DNA of 43,179 bases from a virus, in IMG/VR virus record IMGVR_UViG_3300046369_001028, positions 1 to 43,179 of that record. One strand, given 5' to 3'. Numbering within the stretch: the first letter of the stretch is position 1; every line of letters begins with the position of its first letter. The position numbers were made by a program, and so were the translations under genes. Positions 33,985-42,875 of this stretch are shown piece by piece. Below the pieces are notes generated by a model. That model saw only the letters and a list, made by a program, of their open reading frames with translations, ran no database searches and was not told the origin of the DNA.

Positions 33985-35344
33985 AATTAAATTAGTTATA
34001 TTCGATTTGGATGGGGTTCTTGTAGAAGCAAAGAACATTCATTATGATGCACTTAATGATGCATTGGGTAAGGAATATGCAATTAGTTGGAACGAACACT
34101 TATCTACTTACGATGGATTAAAAACCAATCAGAAGTTAGATATGTTAACCGAAAGAAAAGGATTACCTACATCATCTCATACAGATATTTGGATTCATAA
34201 ACAAAAACTAACTTTAGAAAAACTAAAACAATTAGAACCAAGTGATGTTCTTATTGAATTAATGGATAGTTTAGTTGAACGAGGATATAAAATAGCAGTA
34301 TGTTCAAACTCAATTAGAAAAACAGTTCTAACTGTACTTTCAAAGTTGGGTATTATGGAATTTATGGATTACATTATTTCAAACGAAGATGTTGAAAATA
34401 GTAAACCACATCCTGAGATGTATTGGAATGCAATATCAAAGATGAAATGTTTACCAGAGGAAACTTTGATAGTAGAAGATTCACCTTATGGATTACTTGC
34501 AGCAGCTCGTTCTAAATCACACATACTTAGAGTTAAGAATACAAAACAAACTAATTTAAAAAACATAAATAACAAATTAAAACAAATAGAAATGGGAGAA
34601 CAACAATCAACACCAGCATGGAGAGATGAAACATTAAATGTTTTAATTCCAATGGCAGGAGCAGGAAGTAGATTCCAACAAGCAGGATATACTTTTCCAA
34701 AACCACTTATTGAAGTAAAAGGAAAACCTATGATTCAAGTGGTGGTAGAAAATCTAAATATCAAAGCAAACTTTATCTATGTAGTACAGAAAGAACATAG
34801 AGAAAAATATAACTTAGATACTTTGTTAAATTTAATCACACCAAATTGTAAAATTGTTGAAGTAGATGGTATTACAGAGGGTGCAGCTTGTACTGCACTT
34901 CTTGCTAAAGAATATATAGATTCGGAAAATCCTTTATTCTTCGCTAACTCAGACCAGTTCGTAGAATGGGATTCAAATGAGTTCTTATATAAAATGAACG
35001 AAACAAATGCAGATGGTGGGATTGTATCATTTAGAGCAACACACCCAAAGTGGAGTTTTGCTAAGATAGATGAACAAGGATTAGTAACTGAAGTTGCTGA
35101 AAAGAATCCTATATCAGATATAGCAACAGTTGGATATTATTATTGGAAGAATGGTTCTGATTTTGTAAAGTATGCAGAAGAAATGATTGAAAAGGATATC
35201 AGAGTAAATGGAGAATTCTATGTTTGTCCTGTATTTAATCAAGCAATTGAAGATGGAAAACAGATTCGTACCTTTGATATTCCTAAGATGTGGGGATTAG
35301 GTACACCAGAAGATTTAAAAGAATATTTAGAAAATTATAAATAA
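33974..35344 (+). CDS. HAD phosphatase fused to sugar-phosphate nucleotidyltransferase
   Basis: A 456-residue two-domain protein. Residues 1-205 form a HAD phosphatase: VIFDLDGVLVEAK (DxD motif I), VCSNSIRKTV (motif II), KPHPEMYW (motif III Lys) and IVEDSPYG (motif IV), as in beta-phosphoglucomutase-like enzymes. Residues 220-456 form a nucleotidyltransferase: VLIPMAGAGSRFQQAG, then FPKPLIEVKGKPMIQ and FFANSDQFVEW with the metal Asp. The start at 33974 has GAGGG six nt upstream, better than the ATG at 33962. One protein could thus remove one phosphate and activate a sugar-1-phosphate. Exact sugar and nucleotide are unknown. Confidence 0.87.
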   Translation: MADKIKLVIFDLDGVLVEAKNIHYDALNDALGKEYAISWNEHLSTYDGLKTNQKLDMLTERKGLPTSSHTDIWIHKQKLTLEKLKQLEPSDVLIELMDSLVERGYKIAVCSNSIRKTVLTVLSKLGIMEFMDYIISNEDVENSKPHPEMYWNAISKMKCLPEETLIVEDSPYGLLAAARSKSHILRVKNTKQTNLKNINNKLKQIEMGEQQSTPAWRDETLNVLIPMAGAGSRFQQAGYTFPKPLIEVKGKPMIQVVVENLNIKANFIYVVQKEHREKYNLDTLLNLITPNCKIVEVDGITEGAACTALLAKEYIDSENPLFFANSDQFVEWDSNEFLYKMNETNADGGIVSFRATHPKWSFAKIDEQGLVTEVAEKNPISDIATVGYYYWKNGSDFVKYAEEMIEKDIRVNGEFYVCPVFNQAIEDGKQIRTFDIPKMWGLGTPEDLKEYLENYK

Positions 35345-35346
35345 AT

Positions 35347-35381
35347 TTGGTAAATCCAAATAAAATTCGTATATTTGTAGT
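35347..35381 (+). promoter_or_regulatory. Bacteroidota-type promoter P6
   Basis: TTG at 35347-35349, 20 nt spacer, TATATTTG at 35370-35377, with ATTCG before the -7 box. It lies in the only sizeable gap of the glycan locus and starts its second half; the ATG follows 9 nt after the -7 box. Confidence 0.82.
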
Positions 35382-35386
35382 TACAT

Positions 35387-35839
35387 ATGAAGTTAATATC
35401 ACATAGAGGAAATATAAATGGTAAGATTGAAAAGTTTGAAAACAATCCAAACTATATAGATACTGCTATTGAACAAGGATATGATGTAGAAATAGATTTA
35501 CGATATCATCAACATGAATTTTGGTTAGGGCATGATGAACCAAATTATGAAGTTACTTTAAAATGGTTAACTGATAGAAAGGATTTTCTATGGATTCATT
35601 GTAAAGATTTAATAACAATTGATATGTTAAGAGAATTACAAATTCATAATAAAGTTAATTTACATTATTTCTTTCACGATGAAGATGATTGTACAATAAC
35701 TTCAAAAGGAGATTTATGGGTTTATCCTGGTAAACAACCAGTTAAGAATAGTATAGCAGTAATGCCTGAATGGCATCGAGATGATGTTAGTTTATGTAAA
35801 GGAATCTGTTCAGACAATATAATAAATTTTAAAGAATGA
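35387..35839 (+). CDS. Glycerophosphodiester phosphodiesterase-like protein
   Basis: A 150-residue protein related to the GDPD/PI-PLC-like TIM-barrel family. KLISHRGNINGK gives the first catalytic His and Arg, ENNPNYIDTAIEQGYDVEIDLRY supplies the metal-binding Glu and Asp, and FWLGHDEPNYEV contains the second catalytic His. This is the usual HRG...E-D...GHD order. At 150 residues it is much shorter than full GDPD enzymes (about 240) and looks like a compact form found in phages and polysaccharide loci. It is the first gene after promoter P6 and overlaps the epimerase by 4 nt. Confidence 0.77.
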   Translation: MKLISHRGNINGKIEKFENNPNYIDTAIEQGYDVEIDLRYHQHEFWLGHDEPNYEVTLKWLTDRKDFLWIHCKDLITIDMLRELQIHNKVNLHYFFHDEDDCTITSKGDLWVYPGKQPVKNSIAVMPEWHRDDVSLCKGICSDNIINFKE

Positions 35840-36831
35840 AAATACTAATAACAGGAGTTGCAGGATTACTTGGAAGTAGATTAGCAGATTGGATTATAGA
35901 AAACAAACCAGAAGTTGAGGTAATTGGAGTAGATGATTTAAGTGGTGGTTATTTGGAGAATATTAATCCAAAGGTTGAATTATGGCAAATGAATATTACA
36001 GAACATCCAATTGAAAACATATTTGAATTTCATCAAATTGATTATGTTTTTCATTTTGCGGCTTATGCTGCTGAAGGATTATCTCCTTTCATTCGTTGTT
36101 ACAATTATGATAATAACTTAAAGGCAACTGCCAAGATTGTTAATGAGTGTATTAAACACGATGTTAAGAGATTGGTATTTACTTCAACACTTGCTGTATA
36201 TGGACATGGTGATGGTGGTATATTTAACGAAACCCAAGTACCAAAACCAATAGACCCATATGGAGTTGCAAAGTATGGATGTGAAATGGATATACAAATT
36301 GCTGGTGAACAACATGGATTGGATTGGTGTATTATCAGACCACATAATGTTTATGGTGTAAAACAAAACATATGGGATAAGTACAGAAATGTATTAGGTA
36401 TTTGGATGTTCCAACATTTGAATGGTGAGGATTTAACTATCTTTGGAGATGGTGAACAAACAAGAGCATTTAGTTTTATTGATGATTCATTAGAACCATT
36501 ATGGAATTCAGCAGTGAGAAAAGAAGCATCAAAAGAAATTATTAACTTGGGTGGTGTTGAAGAAATATCTATAAATGAAGCATCTTCAGTATTATTACAA
36601 GTTCTAGGAAAAGGAACAAGAACCTATTTAGAACCTAGACATGAAGTTAAACATTCAATACCTACATTTCAGAAATCAATTGATTTGTTAGGGTTTGAAC
36701 ACAAAACAGATTTAGTAGAAGGGTTAACCCAAATGTGGGAATGGGCGAAAGTACAACCAATGAGAGAAAGATTTGTATGGCCTGAATACGAATTAGATAA
36801 AGGAATTTATAGTTTTTGGAAAAATGAGTAA
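35836..36831 (+). CDS. NAD-dependent sugar-nucleotide epimerase/dehydratase
   Basis: A 331-residue extended short-chain dehydrogenase. MKILITGVAGLLGSRLADWI holds the NAD motif, FHFAAYAAEG the Rossmann core, FTSTLAVYGHG the active Ser/Thr region, and PYGVAKYGCEMD the YxxxK pair. IIRPHNVYGVKQN and FGDGEQTRAFSFIDDS are typical of UDP-sugar epimerases. It is longer than and only distantly similar to the epimerase at 30700, so the locus probably makes more than one sugar form. It overlaps the cytidylyltransferase by 8 nt. The substrate is not determined. Confidence 0.88.
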   Translation: MKILITGVAGLLGSRLADWIIENKPEVEVIGVDDLSGGYLENINPKVELWQMNITEHPIENIFEFHQIDYVFHFAAYAAEGLSPFIRCYNYDNNLKATAKIVNECIKHDVKRLVFTSTLAVYGHGDGGIFNETQVPKPIDPYGVAKYGCEMDIQIAGEQHGLDWCIIRPHNVYGVKQNIWDKYRNVLGIWMFQHLNGEDLTIFGDGEQTRAFSFIDDSLEPLWNSAVRKEASKEIINLGGVEEISINEASSVLLQVLGKGTRTYLEPRHEVKHSIPTFQKSIDLLGFEHKTDLVEGLTQMWEWAKVQPMRERFVWPEYELDKGIYSFWKNE

Positions 36832-37258
36832 AATAGGATTTACAGCAGGTAACTTTGATTTATTACATCCTGGTTACATTTATACTTTTGAAGAAGCAAA
36901 GAAACATTGTGATAAGTTTTTTGTATTTCTACACGCAGACCCATCTGAATATAGAAATAATAAATACAAACCAGTAGTTCCTTTATATGAAAGGTATAAA
37001 ACTCTAATGGCTATTAAATACATTGATGCAGTTTATACTTACAAAACAGAAGAAGAATTATTAGAGTTAATTAAGTATTGGAAACCTGATGTAAGAATAT
37101 TGGGTGAAGATTATATTGGGAAATCATTTACAGGAGATGAATTACCTATTGAAGTTATTTACACTACTCGTTCACACGAATGGTCAACAACTAAAATTAA
37201 AAATCTAATTACAAAACAAACAATTAAACAAAATCCTGATATACTAAAAGATGAATAG
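36824..37258 (+). CDS. Glycerol-3-phosphate cytidylyltransferase-like nucleotidyltransferase
   Basis: A 144-residue nucleotidyltransferase of the TagD/RfaE C-terminal type. GFTAGNFDLLHPGYIYTF (5-22) aligns with the HxGH signature but reads HPGY, with Tyr in place of the second His. PLYERYKTLMAIKYID is the helix with the conserved Arg, ILGEDYIG follows, and STTKIKNLI is the late RTEGISTT-like site. The family joins CTP or ATP to a phosphate such as glycerol-3-phosphate. With the GDPD-like gene upstream, a CDP-polyol is possible, but a sugar phosphate fits as well. It overlaps the aminotransferase gene by 8 nt. Confidence 0.82.
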   Translation: MSKIGFTAGNFDLLHPGYIYTFEEAKKHCDKFFVFLHADPSEYRNNKYKPVVPLYERYKTLMAIKYIDAVYTYKTEEELLELIKYWKPDVRILGEDYIGKSFTGDELPIEVIYTTRSHEWSTTKIKNLITKQTIKQNPDILKDE

Positions 37259-38453
37259 ACCAGAACAATCAATTCCATTATTTAAAGTTTATATGAATCC
37301 ATCAGCAAAAGATGCTGCTTGTGAAGTATTAGATAGTGGTTATATAGGACAAGGACCAAAAGTAGATGAATTTGAAAAACAAATTGGAAATTACTTTGGT
37401 AATAAAAAAGTAGTAACAGTAAATGCAGGAACATCAGCATTACATTTAGCATTACATCTTTTGAAGAAACCTAAAGAAGATTGGATGGAAGATGTATTTC
37501 AAGGAGTTGCTTGGGTATCCCACAACTGGCCAGGTATTCAAGATGGTGATGAAGTTTTAGCAACTCCTCTAACTTGTACTGCTTCAAATTGGCCAATCGT
37601 AGCGAATAACCTTAAAATCAAATGGGTAGATATAGACCCAAAAACTCTTAATATGGATTTGGAAGATTTAGAAAGAAAATTAACTCCAAAAACAAAAGTT
37701 ATTATGGGAGTTCATTGGGGTGGATATCCATTAGATTTAGAAAAAATAAGAGACATCAGACTTAGATTTAGAAAAGAACATGGGTGGGCTCCTGCTTTGA
37801 TAGAAGATGGTGCACATTCAATTGGTACAAAATACAAAGGAGAGTATTTAGGTAATCATGGAAACTTCGTAATGAACTCATTACAAGCAATTAAACACAT
37901 CACATCAGTAGATGGTGGTATATTATATTGTCCACATGAAGAATTATACGAAAGAGCTAAATTACTTAGGTGGTATGGTATTGATAGAAACCCTAAAGGA
38001 AGAACTGATTTCAGATGTGAGGCAGATATAGAAGAATGGGGATTTAAATTTCATATGAATGATTTATGTGCAGCAATTGGTATGGAAAACTTTAAATCAG
38101 TAGATACCATAATTTCTAAACACAAAGATAATGCACAATATTATGATGATAATCTAAACGATGTAAATGGAGTTACCTTATTGGAAAGAGAAGAAGGATT
38201 TGAATCTGCATTTTGGATTTATACAATGTTGGTAGATGATAGACCATCTTTCTATGAGTATATGAAAGAGTGTAACATTACAGTATCTCAAGTACACGAA
38301 AGAAATGATAAACATAGTTGTATGGCTGAATTTAAATCAGAACTACCTAACTTGGATAAAACAATTGGTAACATAGTATCTATACCAGTTGGTTGGTGGA
38401 TTACTAACGAAGAAAGAGAATATATTGTAGATTGTATTAAAAAATGGAAGTAA
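37251..38453 (+). CDS. DegT/DnrJ/EryC1-family sugar aminotransferase
   Basis: A 400-residue PLP aminotransferase. IPLFKVYMNPSAKDAACEVLD and GYIGQGPKVDEFEKQI are the family start; VTVNAGTSALHLALHLL binds the PLP phosphate; IEDGAHSIGTKYKG has the Asp under the cofactor; MNSLQAIKHITSVDGGIL carries the PLP lysine. HMNDLCAAIGMENF is the usual late block. These enzymes put an amino group on a keto sugar nucleotide. The following acetyltransferase gene overlaps by 10 nt, suggesting amination then N-acylation of one sugar. A non-standard insert near residues 75-100 (KPKEDWMEDVFQGVAW) may shape the substrate pocket. Confidence 0.9.
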   Translation: MNRPEQSIPLFKVYMNPSAKDAACEVLDSGYIGQGPKVDEFEKQIGNYFGNKKVVTVNAGTSALHLALHLLKKPKEDWMEDVFQGVAWVSHNWPGIQDGDEVLATPLTCTASNWPIVANNLKIKWVDIDPKTLNMDLEDLERKLTPKTKVIMGVHWGGYPLDLEKIRDIRLRFRKEHGWAPALIEDGAHSIGTKYKGEYLGNHGNFVMNSLQAIKHITSVDGGILYCPHEELYERAKLLRWYGIDRNPKGRTDFRCEADIEEWGFKFHMNDLCAAIGMENFKSVDTIISKHKDNAQYYDDNLNDVNGVTLLEREEGFESAFWIYTMLVDDRPSFYEYMKECNITVSQVHERNDKHSCMAEFKSELPNLDKTIGNIVSIPVGWWITNEEREYIVDCIKKWK

Positions 38454-38866
38454 CCTTATTATCATTATTGGAAAGTGATTTACCATTTTTAATTGAAGTT
38501 AGAAATGATGAATCAACTCGTTCTCAATTAGGAAATGATTCTTTATTTACATTAGAAGATTGTAAAGAATGGTTTACAAAAGAACAGCCAGAGTGGTTAC
38601 TTATTATAAACCATAATTTAACTAAAGTTGGATATATGAGAATCGATGGTGATACAATAGGTATTGATATTCATCCTAATTTTCGTAGAAAAGGATATGC
38701 AAGATTGGCATATCAAAAATATTTAGAAAATACTGATTATGCTGACCTTTGGGTTTTTGAAGATAATCATGCTAAGAAACTATATGAAGAATTGGGATTT
38801 GTAGAAACAGGTGAATACGAAACGTTAAGAGATAGAAAGTATTTGAAAATGATATACGAAAAATGA
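38444..38866 (+). CDS. GNAT-family N-acetyltransferase
   Basis: A 140-residue GNAT protein. The N-terminus (LESDLPFLIEVRNDESTRSQLG) matches acyltransferases of the RimI/PseH-like type, IGIDIHPNFRRKGYARLAYQKY contains the RxxGxA acetyl-CoA loop, and VFEDNHAKKLYEELGFVETG is the closing block. Placed directly after a sugar aminotransferase (10-nt overlap), it most likely acylates the new amino group. Length is normal. The acyl group cannot be told. Confidence 0.83.
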   Translation: MEVTLLSLLESDLPFLIEVRNDESTRSQLGNDSLFTLEDCKEWFTKEQPEWLLIINHNLTKVGYMRIDGDTIGIDIHPNFRRKGYARLAYQKYLENTDYADLWVFEDNHAKKLYEELGFVETGEYETLRDRKYLKMIYEK

Positions 38867-39573
38867 AAGTAGCATTAATGTTAACAGGACTTGCTAGAAA
38901 AGTTCAAGAAGGATATGATGGTTTTTGGAAATATATTATTGATAATAATGATGTGGATTTATATCTTCATGCTTGGGAATCTAAACCAGATGAAGTAACT
39001 AATAATGAAGATAGTGATATTGTACATCAAGTTTACCCAAATGCAACTTATGTTAATATTGAGAAACCTTTTAAGTTCACAAAATACAGAGAAGGCATAA
39101 AAACACCAAGAGATGATAAATCAAGACCTCTTGCAGATTTTGATGTATTTAGTAATTTTAGAAGTTTTCCTATGTATTATTCTTGGCAATCTACTTATGA
39201 AAATATCAAATCTTCAAACATTGATTACGATTGTATTATAAGAAGTAGATACGATATTGGTGGAGATAATTTAAATATATCTGAGTTTGATTTAAATAAA
39301 ATATACACATCAAATCATCATTGGAAAAACAGTCATGTTCACGATGATAATTTTTACATATCAAATCAAAGTAATTCTGATAAAGTATTTACTAATATAT
39401 TTGAAAATATAGTTGGGTTCAATAGAGATAAAGGTATGATGGATAGTGCAGAAGAAAATCTCACTAAGTACTTAGAAAGAATAGGATTAATAAATATCTC
39501 AGAAAAATCAGATAAAATAAAATTTGATTTATTAAGAGATAATAAAGTTTGGTGGCCAAAAGATATAAAATGA
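38863..39573 (+). CDS. Putative glycosyltransferase-like protein
   Basis: A 236-residue protein. KVALMLTGLARKVQEGYDGF opens an alpha/beta domain, and YDCIIRSRYDIGGD (about residues 122-135) is a strand with RxRxD wording found in several poorly described polysaccharide-locus proteins, where it sits at the metal site. It shows a broad likeness to the next gene (LDLVISTRYDIKF). It overlaps neighbours by 4 nt at each end. A GT-A-like role is likely but not proven; no standard GT2 start is present. Confidence 0.55.
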   Translation: MKVALMLTGLARKVQEGYDGFWKYIIDNNDVDLYLHAWESKPDEVTNNEDSDIVHQVYPNATYVNIEKPFKFTKYREGIKTPRDDKSRPLADFDVFSNFRSFPMYYSWQSTYENIKSSNIDYDCIIRSRYDIGGDNLNISEFDLNKIYTSNHHWKNSHVHDDNFYISNQSNSDKVFTNIFENIVGFNRDKGMMDSAEENLTKYLERIGLINISEKSDKIKFDLLRDNKVWWPKDIK

Positions 39574-40244
39574 AAATAGGAATTAACTTAGTAGGAGTAT
39601 CTTATAACAATGCAATAACTGGTGGACGTTTACGAAACTATGAAGATGCAATTGAAAACTTCTTCAAGTATATTATAGAACCATTTAGAGAAAATGGAAA
39701 TGATGTTCAATTTTATTTGTATAGTTATGAAAACGAAAAACAAGATAAGATAGTAGATGATTACACTCCTTGTATCAAATCACAATTTGTAAAACCAGAT
39801 TATAATAAATTAGGTGGTGGAACACAAGTTTCTGAAGGATACAAAGTTATGTCAGTTAGTTATCTAAATAGTTTAGAACAACTAAAGAATCAAGATTTAG
39901 ATTTAGTTATATCAACTAGATATGATATTAAGTTTCTTAAAAATCCATTTGAAGAATATAATTTTGATTTTGATAAAATGAATTTCTTATGGAGAGAACC
40001 AGAACTTAAACACTTACCAATAGTTAATGATACATTCTTGGTATTTCCATATAAAATGTTAGATAATGTTATTGATTCTATAATTGAAATGGAAGAAAAC
40101 CCACCACATGGTAAAAATATAGCTATGCATAATTGGTATTTACCAATGGTAAATCAAGTTGGAGAAGATAAAGTACAATGGGTTGATGATGAATTCAGAA
40201 CTGCAATACAAAATGAGTTATACATATTAACAAGAAAGGCATAA
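39570..40244 (+). CDS. Putative glycosyltransferase-like protein
   Basis: A 224-residue protein taken to start at 39570 (ATGA overlap with the previous stop); the ATG at 39549 adds 7 residues over the preceding gene. KIGINLVGVSYNNAITGGRL begins the domain, DLDLVISTRYDIKFLKNPFE (about 117-136) is the RYD strand shared with the upstream protein, and FLWREPELKHLPIVNDTFLV follows. The shared RYD strand makes the two likely related, possibly an old tandem duplication. Sugar-transfer role inferred from context. Confidence 0.55.
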   Translation: MKIGINLVGVSYNNAITGGRLRNYEDAIENFFKYIIEPFRENGNDVQFYLYSYENEKQDKIVDDYTPCIKSQFVKPDYNKLGGGTQVSEGYKVMSVSYLNSLEQLKNQDLDLVISTRYDIKFLKNPFEEYNFDFDKMNFLWREPELKHLPIVNDTFLVFPYKMLDNVIDSIIEMEENPPHGKNIAMHNWYLPMVNQVGEDKVQWVDDEFRTAIQNELYILTRKA

Positions 40245-40247
40245 TAT

Positions 40248-41006
40248 ATGAGTAAATTAATAAGTGGTTATTGGTGGGCATGGAAAGAGATAGAAGCAGG
40301 AAAGAAATCTATGCAAACTCTAAGAAAGTATTATCCTGATGCTGATTTGTTTATCAATGTAGATTATGAAGGTGATGTAGATGGATATACCAAAGTAGGT
40401 AAAGAACTAAATGCAACAGTTACTCGTAATAATTTTCAGTTAGGATATTGTGGAAACTTTGGTGATAGAGATATAGGATATGATTATTGGTCAAAAGAAA
40501 AAGCAGTAGAATGGTTAAGAGGAGTATATGATGCTTGTACTAAAACTGATTCAAAGTATATGATGTTGTTTGAAGAAGATGATTTTGTATTAAAGAACAT
40601 CTCAATCTTAGATACAGATTTTTCAATAGCAATTCATCCAACTGCACCATCACCAGTTAGAATGAGACCAAATATGATACCAAAACAATTTTTAGATTAT
40701 TCTAAAGAGATTGGTGGTATTGGAGATTGTCCTGGTTATGCAAGTGGTGGAGGAACTATTTTTAATAGAGAACATTATATGGATAGTTACGAAAGAATAT
40801 TAGATAAGTTTACAGATGTATATGATGAGTTCTGTAAAATAAATAAAATATTTGGTTGGGAAGATTTTTTATTCCAATACATTTTTATGTTAGGTGGATA
40901 TGAAGTTACACAAAATCATGATTTATGTGAACTATGGGAAGTACCAAACTTTGAGGGATTTGAAATATTAACTGGTTGTAAAGACCCAAACTTAATTACA
41001 CTATAA
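40248..41006 (+). CDS. Putative GT-A-like glycosyltransferase
   Basis: A 252-residue protein. MSKLISGYWWAWKEIEAGKKSM begins a GT-A-like domain, DADLFINVDYEGD follows, YMMLFEEDDFVL (about 100-111) is an acidic strand that can take the DxD role, and PGYASGGGTIFNREHYMDSY with GWEDFLFQYIF gives the acceptor loop and the late ED motif. It starts 3 nt after the previous stop and overlaps the next gene by 1 nt. The fold call is by motif order; donor and acceptor unknown. Confidence 0.65.
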   Translation: MSKLISGYWWAWKEIEAGKKSMQTLRKYYPDADLFINVDYEGDVDGYTKVGKELNATVTRNNFQLGYCGNFGDRDIGYDYWSKEKAVEWLRGVYDACTKTDSKYMMLFEEDDFVLKNISILDTDFSIAIHPTAPSPVRMRPNMIPKQFLDYSKEIGGIGDCPGYASGGGTIFNREHYMDSYERILDKFTDVYDEFCKINKIFGWEDFLFQYIFMLGGYEVTQNHDLCELWEVPNFEGFEILTGCKDPNLITL

Positions 41007-41815
41007 TGGATGATGATACTTACACAATACTAGGTTGTATTACAAAATATAAGGCAGATGATATAAGACCTTATGTAGAATCAATTGAACAGACAGGTTT
41101 TAAAGGTAGAAAAGTAATGTTGGTATATGATGTACCACAAGAAACTATTGATTATCTTAAATCAAAAGGATGGGATTTGTTTGGAGGAGAACTTCAACAA
41201 CATATAATCTTACAGAGGTTTAGAGATTTATATAAACTATTAGGTTCAGAAATAAAAGGTACAGTTATTTGGACTGATGTTAAGGATGTGATATTTCAAA
41301 AAGACCCAACTGATTGGATTGAACATAATATGGAAGATGATATATTATCATTCTCAGAATGTATCACATTTAAAAATGACCCTTGGGCGTGTGTAAATGC
41401 AGGAACTTCTTTTCCTATGGAGTGGGAATGGTTACAAAATAAAACATCTTATTGTGCAGGAACTATCGTTGGTGATGCTTGTTATCTTAGAGATTTATTC
41501 ATTGATATTTACAGATGGAGTATGACAAGTTCAAATCCAGACCAACTTTCAGACCAAGCAGCTTATAATGTATTAATTAATTTACATCACATTAGTGATT
41601 GTGTTCAAACAGTAAAACAAGAAGAAGGATTTGTTACCCAATTAGGAACTGTGTTGGTAAAGAAAGATGAGTTTAAAGATGTTCTATTAGAACCAACACC
41701 AATCGTAGATGAAAACTATATAGTAAAGAATCAAAAAGGAGAACCATTCTGTTTAGTACATCAGTACGATAGAATACCAGCATTTAAAGAATTTATTTAT
41801 AACAAATACAAATAA
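41006..41815 (+). CDS. Putative GT-A-like glycosyltransferase
   Basis: A 269-residue protein. TYTILGCITKYKADDIRPYVE begins the domain, VMLVYDVPQETIDYLKSKGW is the second unit, and TVIWTDVKDVIFQKDPTDW (about 88-106) is a DxxD strand typical of sugar transferases that bind a metal-nucleotide sugar. YCAGTIVGDACYLRDLF and the D-x-x-A-Y-N segment SDQAAYNVLI resemble the acceptor side of GT8/GT-A enzymes. It overlaps both neighbours by 1 nt. Donor and acceptor unknown. Confidence 0.7.
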   Translation: MDDDTYTILGCITKYKADDIRPYVESIEQTGFKGRKVMLVYDVPQETIDYLKSKGWDLFGGELQQHIILQRFRDLYKLLGSEIKGTVIWTDVKDVIFQKDPTDWIEHNMEDDILSFSECITFKNDPWACVNAGTSFPMEWEWLQNKTSYCAGTIVGDACYLRDLFIDIYRWSMTSSNPDQLSDQAAYNVLINLHHISDCVQTVKQEEGFVTQLGTVLVKKDEFKDVLLEPTPIVDENYIVKNQKGEPFCLVHQYDRIPAFKEFIYNKYK

Positions 41816-42708
41816 TGAAAGTAGTAATATCAATTTTCTGTTTACCATATGAAATAGATGATTTAGAAAATACACTAAATCAACTAAAAAAGGCATCTCA
41901 TTATATAGATAAAAAAATAGATTGGTATTTAGATGTAACTATGTGTTTGGCAGATGATATGGTAAATTGGAATAAATCATCTTTACCAAAGAAGTTTTTT
42001 GAAGATAAATTATTAAAATTATTATCAACAACAGATTGGTGTACAAAGAATATTCAAACTTCAACAGAAATAAAAGGATGTGTATCTCAGAGAAGATATT
42101 CTTTAGAAAAACATAGAGAAGCAGATTACTTTATTTGGTTGGATTGTGATATTATATTTGATGAAAGAACGTTGTTCTATATCGAACAAGGTATGAAAGG
42201 TACAAATAAAGATTATTTAAACTCTGTAATTACACCAGAAATAGTTAGAGTTTGGGATAATACTTGGGATTGTATTGTAAATGAACAATTCTTAGATAAA
42301 CCACTTGAATATCAAAAAACAAATGACCCTTATAAAGATAGTGGTATCAAAGGAGATATTAGTATTGTACCTGTAAATAATTCAAACTCCCCTCAATCAA
42401 GATTTAAATTTGCAGGAGGATGGTTCACTTGTATAAGTGGAAAACTTCTAAATAGAATTGGAATACCAGATTCATTTGCTCACTATGGTTATGAAGATAC
42501 CTTTTTAATGGTGGGTAGTGAAAAACTCGTTAGAGAACAAAATGAAGAAATTCATCAATTCAAAATAAAAAACCTAGTAGTTTGTGAAAACTACAAATAT
42601 AGAGGACATTATCATTACCTAAATTCTCTCTCAGTTTACGATAGAAGAGAGGAATTTAAAAAAATATCCCACGATAATTTTCTACCAGAATTAAAAAAAA
42701 TTCAATAA
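41815..42708 (+). CDS. GT-A-like glycosyltransferase
   Basis: A 297-residue protein and the last gene of the glycan locus. KVVISIFCLPYEIDDLENTLN opens a GT2-like domain, YFIWLDCDIIFDERTLFYIE (about 105-124) is the DxD strand, FAGGWFTCISGKLLNRIGIP is the acceptor loop, and FAHYGYEDTFLMVG (about 226-239) carries the ED catalytic motif. The set is complete for an inverting GT-A enzyme. Nothing follows on the same transcript before the 167-nt gap. Confidence 0.77.
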   Translation: MKVVISIFCLPYEIDDLENTLNQLKKASHYIDKKIDWYLDVTMCLADDMVNWNKSSLPKKFFEDKLLKLLSTTDWCTKNIQTSTEIKGCVSQRRYSLEKHREADYFIWLDCDIIFDERTLFYIEQGMKGTNKDYLNSVITPEIVRVWDNTWDCIVNEQFLDKPLEYQKTNDPYKDSGIKGDISIVPVNNSNSPQSRFKFAGGWFTCISGKLLNRIGIPDSFAHYGYEDTFLMVGSEKLVREQNEEIHQFKIKNLVVCENYKYRGHYHYLNSLSVYDRREEFKKISHDNFLPELKKIQ

Positions 42709-42875
42709 ACCTACCCTTTAGTATCTAATACTTATATTTATTCTTGTAAGAAATTACTTACATAAAACAAGTTATACCCAACAATCCCCATAAAAGGGCA
42801 GTTCTACACAATTAGTTTATATTAACCGTTTTTTTAATTAGTTACAGTAATCTATTAATAATATAGGAGATTACT
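42709..42875 (+). other. Gap between glycan locus and a secreted-protein gene
   Basis: The longest non-coding gap in the window. It holds a 6-bp palindrome (TGTAAG-aaatta-CTTACA at 42745-42762) and a weak CCC/GGG repeat near 42786-42798, with no T-run directly after either. No TTG-20-TATATTTG promoter is present. The ribosome site AGGAG at 42865-42869 belongs to the next gene. Confidence 0.5.

Noticed and set aside
42745-42762. Terminator at the end of the glycan locus
   Set aside because: The 6-bp palindrome is AT-rich with no T-run after it; it is too weak to call.
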